A stretch of 64,000 nt of DNA, taken from NCBI GenBank assembly GCA_002633005.1, contig NMRA01000587.1, positions 62,001-126,000 on the forward strand, written 5' to 3'. Source of the DNA: Phoronis australis (lineage: Eukaryota > Phoronida > Phoronidae). Shown here piece after piece: positions 1-11,700 of this stretch. The notes below the pieces were generated by a model that saw nothing but the letters and a program-made list of their open reading frames with translations, searched no databases and was not told where the DNA came from. How positions within the stretch are numbered: the stretch's first letter is position 1; each line of letters opens with the position of its first letter. Both the position numbers and the translations under genes were made by a program.

Positions 1-573
1 GAAATATGATTTTTAACTTTGTACCAATCTCCTATTGATTGAGTCATGTTAAATTTAGGAAAAAACGAAGGTCCATTGATAGTGTATTTATACCGAATTT
101 TTGCTGCCTCCTTATCCAAACCATTTGGCGATATCTTGCGAAGTCTTGCGCGATCTTCCTGTACTAGCGATTTCCTTTACGGAGAGAGGCTTGGTGCCTA
201 AAAATACCTGTCGAAATGTCTGTAGCCACGTGCACAACTAAAACCACTGTCCTGGAACAATTAGTGGGTCATTTTTATTAGGCTTACTGCCACCGGTATC
301 GTTAAAATCCACTCCATATGGCGCAGGCTTCGAAACTTCACAGGTGTATCTTTAGGCCCGTTCAAGCGAGTGATTTTTCGACATCTTTTCCGTGAAATTT
401 TCAAACGTCTGGGCAAAACTAATAATTCTGCAATTTTTGCATTCAAGAGAAAAAATCAAGAATCTTAAAAAAATTGCAAAATGCTGCTTAAAAAGCTCGC
501 ATAAACCTCTATGTTCTCTTACTAGACTCCTTTGCTGACACTTTAAACGCGTCGCTTACGGCAAAGATGGAGC
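1..573. other. 3' flank of the C1GALT1-like gene, no gene seen
   Basis: This stretch lies downstream of the minus-strand stop codon at 576-574 and probably includes the 3' UTR. No other coding signal was recognised; the short open frames here lack recognisable motifs. Confidence 0.4.
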
Positions 574-3500
574 TCAGTTTATTTCCTGTTTCGTCACGGA
601 AATGCCATACGGTCGCAGACGGTACAGGTAAAACTCGTATGCATACATTTCTTGTGCTGTGATGTAGTGGAAGGAAATGGCATAGTCGCTGATAGCTGAC
701 AGTCCCTGAAATGACGTGTACATTTGAAGACACTTCAAGCACATGAACTTCGAGTTTGCAAATACGAAGCGACCTCATAATCTGGGGTTGTATTTGATTC
801 GATAAATGTTGCTGACAAAATAAAAGGATACCGAACCCAGTTTTGTCCTACTAACAGATATTAAAAAACGACATTCCCATGTAATTCCCTGAAACAAAGT
901 GATGCTTAATAAAACTCAACAATTCTCAAAAGTTTTTAGGAAAATCTGATCTCCTTTCGAAGTCTGTAAAATTGGCAAGCGTGATCTACGCTTATAGCGA
1001 ATTGCAAGAAAACTAAGACACCTGGTGGAGAAAGGTCACTCACCAAGAACCATGACACCCAATCTGTGACATAGGGAGTATAAATGCATAGTTGAGTCCT
1101 GTTTTTATCTTTCAATATTGCCGCCAATGAGTCATTAACACGTGACAGTCCGAGAATTGGCTGAAATCGTCAAAACAGGGTTTAGTATCCTTTTAAGTAA
1201 AGGAGTGTTCTTTTATTAGTTAGACAAGATCCTTATCAATCACGTCTGTTCGTTTGAATTCATCATGCTGGTATGAGCACGCGGCCACGTGTCCAGACAG
1301 GTACGGATACTGGCAGGGGTTCAAAGCAGAAAATATCATGACCTTCATCAAAGATCAGAAGCAGCAAGATTGAATTTTATCTGAATATAACACGACTCTC
1401 CTTTCACTCTCAGTTCTCAAAATAGTTTATGAAGACCAAAAAATTAGGTCGTAAATTCGTTTGATAAAAGGATAATCGTTTGTGTTTTTACCACGGTGCA
1501 ATAACTGCACAATACGAACTTGTAAATAAATCGTTGGTCCAATGTTGACTTTAAACTTTGTTCTTTTACTACTGTTAAAACAGTTAAAAAAACTAAAATA
1601 TTTGAGTCACCAATTGATCACTCTATCATGACAATTTAAATTTATCATTATGGTGCGATGACAAAAACGTCCTCTCATAGGAAATTCATAGCTTCTAGAA
1701 CTTTACAGCTCGTCAAAAGGCCTAGCACTGGATTTGAAAGACTCGGGTGAGGCTTGTGGTTGAAACTGACCCTTAACTTCGGACAAAAAATTATAAAATT
1801 GGGAAAACAACAAAAAATCGGGCAGCAGAGTATCCAATGGAAATACAAGCGAAATATATCTAAAAGGGGAGTTAATTCAGTGGCGACCGTGAGCGGATTT
1901 GATGGCGAAACTGGTAATGACCGGGAGGGGTGAAATTGGTCTCGACCAGGGGTACGGTTGGTGAACGGCGGAAGTGAGATTGGTGGCGACTGACTGAGGA
2001 AAACTGATGGCCTTATATTATGATGATGACTTTTTGGAGTTTAATTTCTTAGTATTCACAAGTTACTGCTGTTATTCATTAATTAATATTATCTTTTACC
2101 CAGTTTATGCATACAGTGCGTGTTACACAGGCATTGTTTATCGGTGTAACGTCATTTGTATCCGTCGTATTCTCTTCTAGAGGGTCATAACAAAAATATA
2201 TCAGGCGTGCATTCAGTAACGCTAGGACTTACACTAGGACCTAGCTAAGATCTACCCAAAGTCACGTGTTCTCATTTAAAATAAACGACAATATCTCACG
2301 TAATCTCGCGAAGTCTTGCTTTTTAGCGTTGTCGTAGCGTTACTGAACGGGAGGCAGATCTTCTAAGTTAATGGAGATTACAATGTCTTACCTTAGCCCC
2401 TTTATGCCTGTCACTTTTAAAGTACCAGGATGGATACTCTCCGGTAAGATGTGTTCCAGGATCAAATGAATGGAACCTTCTACGGCCAAGGGAATCTGAG
2501 GACTCTCCGGCTTTGATGCCTAAAAATGCAACCTTGACCTTGGCTGTCTGACCTTCACTGAGTCCCTCAAAGTGGATTAGCTTATTTACAAGTCCACGGA
2601 TTACATCTAAATTGTTTGTGTGTGTACTACCATCGTTCTCCCTCTACGTGAGCCTGAAGACACTTTTATCATGGAACGAGATCGAGACAACACTGCTGCA
2701 GCCATCGTTTGAAACGGGTAGAGCTGTATTTGAGAAATTTAAACTAGCTATTTGCGTAATGAAAACTCTAACTCCGTTTGATAAAAAGAATTTCTTTTGC
2801 CAAGAAAGGTGTTGTTCAAAATGTGCAAACGTTTTGCATCCCAACCGAAGATTTTCACTAATTTGCGTATAAAATCTCTCTGTGGCCAAACAAATACCCA
2901 TTAAAGGAGAAAATGCTAAAGCGTAACATACCTAATCCAAACATACATTTGCCAAATTCAGCGTCTTCGGCACCTCCATCGATTCTACAGATCTTATCCA
3001 CCCCGAAACCATCTTCTGCAAACCTTTTGAGTGCTTCTTTTCCAATGACATATCCTGCGCCACCACTGAAATAACCTCCTGGGACAATGCTGTCAAAATT
3101 GTGTCCGTAGTAGACCGGCTCCCAAGTGTTTTTGTTCGACAAGAAGTGTCGTAAATTTTCAAGTATGACGTAAGTGTCGTCGTCTGCTTTTAAAAACCAG
3201 TCTGCTTTATCAAAATAGTTGTCATAGCAATACTTGAAAGCTTGCATTGTTTTTCCTGTGAGATGGTTGCGTCCTTCTTTAACATCCAATGCTACGACCG
3301 AATACGTTCGGTTCTCTACGGCTGATACGGCGAAAAAATAGTTGCAACGTTTTCCCCACGTCATTTTAATATGGCGAACTCTAGTATCGAAATGATCCGG
3401 ATGGCTCATAATCCAACACACAATTCTAACTTTTTTATACAAATTGGCAGCTGCCTCATCGTTATCTGAAATTGAATAAAAATACTTTTAAATCCGTAAT

Positions 3501-4441
3501 CTCATCAAGAACGGTTACCACACTTCTATAGTGAAGAAATAAATCACACATGTTCAGTTTTGCAAGGAATTTTTGCAGTAACAAGCAAAATGTGCGGATC
3601 GTATTTTTATGATGATTTCATAATTAACTTTTGAATATTCCACAAATTTAAGCCCTAAACTCATGATGCGACGTGCTTGAAAAAGGCATATGGATGTCTC
3701 AACAGTGGTGAAGAACAAAGTATCACGGGGAAAACGTTTTTGAGTTACGTAACTGCTCACCAAAGTCATGTTTTCATTTGTATATGGAGTATTTTGAAAA
3801 ATTGATAAAAACCGGCCATTTCCTACATTCCGTGATCCAAACATTTCTCGTGGTTTCAAATGAGGACCTACACCGAACAATGGTTGATCGCGTTCGACTA
3901 TTGACACAATGGATTAAAATGGACACAATGGGCCAAACTGATCGGAACGCGTTTATCGTGAAGTAAGATACCGCACAATCAGTTTCGAAGTAATGAAATA
4001 CCGGGTGAAAAACTGGTGCTAAGACATTTTCTCATCGCCACCTGGAAACATTACTTAGTGCAAGCCTTCCATGAGCTATTCAAACGTGAATTATTGAGGA
4101 GGACTTTACACCAGACATTGTGGATTTCACCATGTACAAAATATCTATATCTATATCTATGAACTGTTGACGACTGTCGTGCGATGTTGCCTTGATTGAA
4201 ACTTACAGCGCTGACCATGATCGAAATCAAATTTGTATTCTTTCGGAGACCCCTTCCCCTGTTCATAGCGCCTGACTCTCTGCTTCACTTCGTCGCGAGA
4301 GAGCTGTAACCGTGCCTTGTCTAATACTGTCTTGAGTGGCGACGAGCTACTCTTTGGAGTTCTCCTGATTCGAGAAAACAGAATTGCAGCCAGGAATCCC
4401 AGCACGAGGTAGTTAATTCCCATTCGAGTTAACCTCCACAT
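574..4441 (-). CDS. C1GALT1-like: Core-1 beta-1,3-galactosyltransferase (C1GALT1-like), complete, 4 coding exons
   Basis: Coding exons on the minus strand are 4441-4207, 3465-2932, 2519-2392 and 705-574, with GT/AG borders and phases 1, 1 and 0, giving 342 aa (human C1GALT1 is 363 aa). Family members add galactose from UDP-Gal to GalNAc-Ser/Thr in the Golgi, making core-1 O-glycan (T antigen). Exon 1 encodes a type II anchor: a short cytosolic tail, a hydrophobic segment at about residues 9-24, then a basic stem. Exon 2 carries the GT31 catalytic part: VRIVCWIM, the metal-binding ADDDTYV motif (Asp 173-175), the GGYFSGGAGYV loop and the GGAEDAEFGKC acidic segment. Exon 3 matches the GES-D-x-G-x-x-x-FH region and exon 4 the SFHY...YRLRPYG end. 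Odd: the Cys-Cys motif I expect just before SFHY is absent. Its DDD motif argues against the inactive chaperone COSMC. Confidence 0.9.
2206..2354. mobile_element. Short MITE with TTCAGTAACGCTA terminal inverted repeats (copy 1)
   Basis: A perfect 13-bp inverted repeat, TTCAGTAACGCTA at 2212-2224 and its complement at 2335-2347, bounds an internal segment that includes TAATCTCGCGAAGTCTTGC. A second copy of about 139 bp lies at 45611-45749, where an empty paralogous site gives the insertion point. This copy lies in intron 3 of the C1GALT1-like gene. The superfamily is not assigned. Confidence 0.75.
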
Positions 4442-5400
4442 AATGTATGGTAATAATACAAAACATCAATAGGACGGATGATAACAGTCCTACATACTTT
4501 CTATTTACGTTCAAGCGTCTGACATTCCTCGACAGATGTTTTGTACAAAACAGCAATAAACGACAGTTAATTATGAGACCAATAGGCGTAAGAGGGTCGA
4601 AATGCGAAGTTTCACGTTGTTAAAGAGTCCTGGAACGCGATAAATAAACTAATTTGCACTACTGAAAGTAGTACTCTGCCACTGAAACATAATTCAACCC
4701 GCTCACCAGGTATTTCTAGGGTTTGTTGGTAAAGATTTTTGATTTCTGTTGATATCAAAGCATTTTTCAGTTTCATTTGAAAAAACGATCTGTCAACTGC
4801 TCGCCACTTTATCAATTTTCTCCTACAAGTCAAAGCACGTCTCCTTATTTGGAATGACAAGACATAGGCGTAGTACATTTCTCTTATAAGGAAAATGTGA
4901 CTTCTGACCTCAAGCGCATTTAAGAAACTGACTGTGAGCGCATTTATCATACATGTAAGTGGGAGGGAGGTTCGCGCATATTTCAAAAATCGTGAATTTT
5001 GTGATTTTGTCTGGAAATTTTATCACAGGGGAAAGTGAATATCTCTGTACTAGACTTTGCGGAACTGTACTTTCCTCAGGTATTGATCAAAAGTTATTTT
5101 GACAAGATCTCGCGTTCCATGCCTCCTTCACTCACGTCGCTGCTGCGAGCTATCATAAAAAAGCCAAGAAATTTATGATAATGCTCAGGAACTGTTTTCG
5201 TGTTGAGATTGTTGAATGACTTAACGATTTCTTGCCGTGAAGCAATCATTGAACGGTACATATGTATTTTAAATACCACATATCACTCTCTGATTTCGAC
5301 AAATTGTGAATTTATTAACTCACCAGCGGTCAACATTGTGGCCCCATATCAAAAAGCAATACAGGCCTGAAAACCAACATATTCACCGAGTGTGAAAGTC

Positions 5401-5654
5401 CATGGGCCTGTTCCATGAAAAGTGACTTAGCTAAGACAAATCTTAAATTGCAGTAAATTCTAAGATAATATTAAAATTTGTTTCAAGTCGATTTCAAGAA
5501 ATAGGTCTTAACTTTGCCTTTTGTTTTCTGGTGTAAATTTTGTCTTAATTCTGATTAACTTTCAAGATGTGAAAGTTTCAAACTTTGTCGATTGAGAAAA
5601 ATCGTAGACTTAAGTAAAAATGAGTTTAAGTCACTTTCATAGAACGAGCCCCTG
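5401..5654. mobile_element. MITE with about 26-bp terminal inverted repeats
   Basis: The left end (GGGCCTGTTCCATGAAAAGT, continuing GACTTA) and the complement of the right end (GGGGCTCGTTCTATGAAAGT, continuing GACTTA) match with a few differences over about 26 bp. There is no coding capacity. The target-site duplication is unclear and the superfamily unassigned. Confidence 0.7.
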
Positions 5655-6844
5655 AATTGTATAACATTACTCGGCCACTGATACGTATGTCCTCTGATTG
5701 GCTAAAACCTCAGTTATGAGGTAATTATGGCCCAGCTTATCGTGGATTGTCCGGAACGCAGTCTACATGTATGTACACTAGTATTTAGAACTAGAAATAC
5801 TAGACTTAAAACAGATGTTGATGTTTCTAAATGACCAATCGTAATAGCGAGACAACTCTTGTGTATAAAATAACAGGAGTGATAACCTACCAACAAAAGC
5901 TATTAGATGTTTTACTGGCACGAATTTCTTTACAAAATAATGATTAACTGACACGTAAGTGTTACACATCTCTTCTTAATTCGTCTGCCCGAAAACTTAA
6001 CTGCGACATTGGACTTTAGAAAACATGATGCAAACCAAGTATTCTTTAAAAACTGCGAGTAAAATTAGTTTTCATTCTACAACTGAGCGCGCGAAAATGT
6101 TGATAAATGAAGAACATCGGTCTATTTCTTAACGTTGTTTAGTTTTCAGATATTCCTTTCTTATCATATCGGATGTGTGCAAATACCATGTGTCCAAGTT
6201 TCCCTCCCTCCATGGACATACTGATTATTTAAGCAATATTTTGACACATTTGCTGAAAATCACTCCACAACATTATATAAGGTGCAGGAAGAAGATGTTA
6301 ATGAGTACGATTAAAATACAATAGAGCTTGTTTCTTATAAACAACATGAGCAGCTGAAACTCTATAGTGTATCAACCATTCTGAGATTGAGGACAAGTTG
6401 GTCCTATGTAGTCTGGGACACACTAAAGCAACTTCCAATCGAAGTACTTTTATTTTAAAAACCACTTCATTTTTTGAAAATTCAAAAAAACATTAGCACA
6501 AAGAATGTTTTGAGACCCAGGTCTTATGTCATACACAATTCCATGAGATATTTTTTGTAAACACAATGTCCGCAAGTAGATCACTTCTCCAATCCGATGA
6601 TATTGAAAATCAACGGTTATTTTCCCTGAGTTGCACACACCTGTTGCATCTGGGTGACTGATTCTTTAATAACCAGCAACGCAGGTGCATCAGTCAATTA
6701 GGCCGCGTGTAATTGAAATCTTTTGACATTTAAAAAATTACTTATTTCACACAAATAAGGTATTTTCATCGTAGTCAAGGCGTTAACATTTGTCTAGATT
6801 TTGACGTCAGCTTCCCAACCAGCAATAACTGAGAATGAACTGAT

Positions 6845-6930
6845 GAACTGATAAAATAACAACAACAACAACAACGATAACGACAACAACAGTAACAATA
6901 ACACTAATAATAATTATGGTGATAAGAAAA
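6845..6930. repeat. AAC/AAT-rich microsatellite
   Basis: Runs of AACAACAAC interrupted by AACG, AGTAAC and ACTAATAATAAT. Confidence 0.8.
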
Positions 6931-8737
6931 TAGTGAAGATAAAACTTCAACCAGTAGATAGAAAATTAAAATATAAATCCAATGTGCAAAGAAGGATATT
7001 GTCGTTATCAACAGCAGTAAAAGAACTTTAATTATGAATAATAAAATTCGAAATGTAACTTTACCAATCGCGGTAAAATCATTTTTGTGCTGCCATACAT
7101 GTCCATTGCCTTAAAAGTATATCAAGAGAAAATAAACATCGCTAACACCAAATAATTATTTCCAGTTAACAAAAGGTTCCGCCATGTTCTATTAGTGATT
7201 GTGTGTCACACAAACAACGATCATTATATCATTTTCTCTATCCGGCGAAACACAGGCAATGACTTGCCGCCTTCACCCATCAAAGCGACGGATGGGACAT
7301 TTTCTTTCATTCCAAAATCATTTTCCGCAAGTTCAGATGCATTGTATATTTGTAGAATGTAAACTGCGATTGCCCTTTCGTTTGTTTCCGCTGCGACATA
7401 AACTTTCGACTCCAGCATTACATCCATAATCCTATCAGGAACTCCCCTCAACTCTAGTTTAAAAGAAAATGTCAACACAAAATCGCACTTGTCTTGAGAC
7501 TCTGTTTGGCCAACCACGTGAAATGGTCTTTCTCTCTGAAAAATGTGTTTGTTGCTCAAGGAAAATTCTGTCGAGAATGAAAATTTCGTTGTCACACCAT
7601 AGGAGGCGCTGGATGGCAAGTACATGAACAATATCAGGGCGGTGGAATCTGATCAATGAGACCAATTTAAAGCTGCAATAAACCAAAGTTCCGTGCAAGA
7701 AGAGAACTTTCGATCTAGGCCACTTGGCGCTATAAAATGGTCTCACTAGTTGCTTGCTCAGACGAGGAGTGTTTGCAAAGAACCGCCTGCGCGCTATTTG
7801 TTGAGCACTGCCGCGAGCAGTTCGTTAAACTACACGCCGTGACAAGAGAGTCTGATCAGATATAAGAACAAATTGCCAGTTCTTTCGAAGGCTTGAAATT
7901 ACCTCAAGTTTGGCTAGGGAAGAAGTCATTTGAGTCCAATTTCATAACCTAAATTGGTGTAAATCAAAGGTTACTTTTTGTGGTGAAAGCCGGTTTGGTA
8001 GTCATTTTAATTTAACAGGTGGACTTTCTCAGATAAACGGGAACAAAGCTATCGACTTTCTAGAGGAATTTTGTGATCCAACTGCAAACAAGTAACCATT
8101 TATTCCATGGATCTTTGGATTATATGTTAAGCCCCTCTGAACATACATGTATATTGGCCCTAGCATTCAATACATGTCGGATCCTAATTAGGCCGTACTG
8201 CTTCTGATGAAATCTCAAACAGTTTTCAACTAACTCATTTTAGGTATTTTTAAGCTATCAATTTTTCTTTTATTCCATCAATGCCTACACCTCGTTCGAG
8301 CCCCCCGAACCCTCCCCTGGGTACGCGCATTTTCCACCACGGCTAATAACCAACCGTCATGATCGCGAATCACTTCTATTCCGAGTAAGCGACGAAAAGA
8401 AACAAGTTGAGACCATTTTGAGAACGGTGAATGACCTAAAATCAAAGATATTTTTGACGGAATTTTGATTCACATCAATTTCAATAATGCATCTGATCTC
8501 AAATTGGCCCTTTCACACTAGAATTAAATCCTGGTCCCGGGGAGAACGGACACGCCAGCACTTCAGTTTGAGATACTCGTCATTCTTATACGCCGAAATC
8601 GATATTGCCGGAAATAGGCCGCTAACGTTATGACCGAACGCCAGGCAGAACTGCATTCAATCAGCTCGTAATTCGGGACTTGGATGTTTTAGATTCCTTT
8701 CATTTAATGTTCTAAAGATCAAGCAACATTTTTACAG

Positions 8738-11700
8738 ACTCTAGGGCCTCCAGAAGAAGCACGCCAGCCGCGACCATTCGACCAAATACCTGGACCCAAA
8801 GGTCTCCCATTGATTGGATCTTTATGGGACTATATCAAGAAAGATGGATTTACGTTTGATAAACTTTTTGAGGTTTGTCCTTTTATAAAAGTAAATGTTC
8901 TCCCACTGTCCGTGAAGACTTTTGTGATTCAAAGAAATTATTGATTTAAAGTAATACGTGTAGCGCCACCTAGCTGGCTGACAGAATCTAGTGTCAGGAT
9001 AAGCTGTAATGGATACTGTCGTTACCATGGATTAAATTTCTGAAATAAAGTTTTAATTAATGATTGTAGAGCCCACAACTGTATATTTTTAAACTATTTG
9101 TTGATTCCAGAATTTTGTTACGAACAAAAAATAATGTTCAGGTATTCGTACTCATGTGTGCGTTTCATCTAAAATCTTTACTTTTCACGGGGACTGTCGT
9201 AATTTCCGAAAACATGATTTTTTCTTATCAGACATGCAAATTCTGTTTCCTTTCTATTCTTAAAATAACTTTAATATCATGTCTGGAATTTTCTTTCATA
9301 AAAGGCTTTCCATTCCGAGAACTCCGCTGTCAAAGAAGAAAATGGCAATCTTCTCGAAAAAATTGTGATTTTTGACAACTGAGTTCCTGAGCTAAAAAAA
9401 CTTTAAATTGACGGAACTACTTTTGTGGCTAACAGAATAAAGAAACATAGTATGCAAGTTTCACGAGAATTTTTTTTTTTGAAATTTCAGCAATCGATGT
9501 GAAAAATGTAGATTACAAAAGAGGAGTCAAACATGATTGCCAACATCTGGCATACAGCTTCCTCTGTCTATAATCAATACTTAAAAAGTTTGTTTAAGAC
9601 ATTTTAAATTTCATAACTGAGGCAACCAATTAAGAACGTTGTTTAACGAACGCAACGTGAGATGATGTGACGTCATTGATGCTATACATTTACAGGACAT
9701 AACATGTAGTCCTAACGTTTAAAGGAGCCTAATCGGTTTTACAGCCGAAAAACGCATCTTCGGATTTATAATTGGACTTAATAGAGTTCTTGAATTTATT
9801 AGCTTTTGTCAGAGCTGTGAAACATTAAAATATATTGTGTTTTGTGATTTCATTACAAATGGCCCACTCTCGCCGAGGTCTGCCAGCCATTTGCTGAAAC
9901 AAGCCTTGTGACTTTACCAGTTGTAACTAACGCTAAAATACTGTGCCAATTATCGAGTGGGGATTTTCTTCACCAGCTGGGTTTTAAAGTGCAACTACTG
10001 GGGCTGTGCTTTCGAATGCGCCGTGGGACTAATATGAAACAACATCTCTTGCGCGGATAATTTCACTTTACGCAACCTGGCTCTGGGTCAGGGGTCTAAC
10101 TTTTGTACTCGAAATTATCTTTGACATTTTGCATTCTACCTGTATATTTTGTGTGAATTACCCTGTGCTTGAGTAGATTACGGTTATGGTGCAACTTTTG
10201 TAAATACATCTATATACTTTGTGTACTATAAAGTATTTTAAATACATTCTTAATGTTAACTTTAAAGAATATCTGATTACTGTACTTAGTGTTACGGCAG
10301 GGTCAAATGTTTTGAAAAGAAACTTGTACTGCCTGGGGAAAGAATACCGCAGCCGCACACCTTGCCTACTAAAATCTGACAGTGACTGTTCTGTTTGAAG
10401 CTTTGAACACGGCCTTTTCAAAAAGTACTCCTGTCTCTTGTGATGAACACTAATGTTCACTCTTAGGAGTATCTATTTTCCTCGGCATTTCTCACCGTAG
10501 CTGCTACCGGCTAGTAACGGCTAGTTTAGTTATACTTGACATAGGAGCGAGAAACCAATCGGTTGGATAATGTTTAGCAGACCAGCAGAAGACTGCATAC
10601 CCGACTGAAGTCCTCGACTTCACATGCAGGCTCTTAAACATTTCCTTTAAAAACACCTGTTGTCTCGCCACACCCAGTGTTTTTTTACATCAATTTAACT
10701 GTAATAATAAATTCCTGTTTTATTGCATGCGCAACAAGTTAAAATATACGTTTCAGCACCAGGTGATGATTTGCTACTTGACATACTGACCCGAGTGACG
10801 ACCGCAAGATGGACATTCTTAGCAAAGCGTTGCTGTTCTAATTGGAGTCGGCTGGGCGACCTGTCGACGACCGGTCGGACATCAGTTCGTGTCATATGCT
10901 GTAGATAAGCCCATAGGCGTGTATTCGGAAAATGAAAAATATCAAGGATTTTACCAACGCCAAAATAAACGCCTGGGCGTTTATTCGCAAAAGGGGGCGT
11001 GTTAACGGAAAGTCATAGTTTTAGCTACACATGGACTGAATACACGTAGGCCTAGATTAAGAGGTTTTCTGACTTTGCCATTTTTTACTTAAACTATGTT
11101 GTCATGCTTATAAATGCATAATTCGCCAACACTTTGTTCGTTTTTATACATGATAAATGCTACTCAAAACTGAATCTGTGACTAAAATTTAGCGCTGAGT
11201 GGGGTTTTAAAAGGAAATTTTCCGAATAAACGCCCCACTATCTGGACACTTGACACACCATACAAACACCCATAATTTTCTTATGAAACGCCCATCGAGT
11301 GAGCTTATCCACGGAAAATCCCGGTTGCACATAGTTTAGATCGACCTACACGTACAGTGATAACTTACTTGGCATTTTGAGTGTAACATGAAGTTTAAAA
11401 AGTTAACGTGTTCTTTAAACTATACACGCAGGCTTACATTTCGAGGGCCAAGCAATATGGCGTGATTTATCGCGAGAAGATCGGCGTGTACACTAACGTT
11501 GTGATCAACGACCCGGAGGAGTACAAGAAAGTAGTCTACAGTGACGCCAAGACACGGTGTCCGCTGCGCCAGAACCTCGAGCCAATGTCTTACTACAGGA
11601 AACAAAAGGGAATACCTCTGGGTCTAGTCAATTCGTACGTACCATTGAAATGTTGTGCTGTGATAGGTCGTCACCATTTTATTGTTACTTGTCCAAATTG

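Larger units (their letters stand above)
4442..8737. other. Divergent intergenic region between the C1GALT1-like and P450 genes
   Basis: It holds the 5' flank of the minus-strand glycosyltransferase and the upstream region of the plus-strand P450, whose first exon must lie here or be too divergent to see. It contains a MITE (5401-5654) and an AAC-rich microsatellite. A 135-codon open frame on the minus strand (7631-7224) overlaps other open frames and shows no motif, so I do not call it a gene. Confidence 0.5.

Noticed and set aside
7224-7746. Minus-strand open frames of 135 and 95 codons upstream of the P450 gene
   Set aside because: They overlap each other in different frames, have no recognisable domain and no supporting splice sites.
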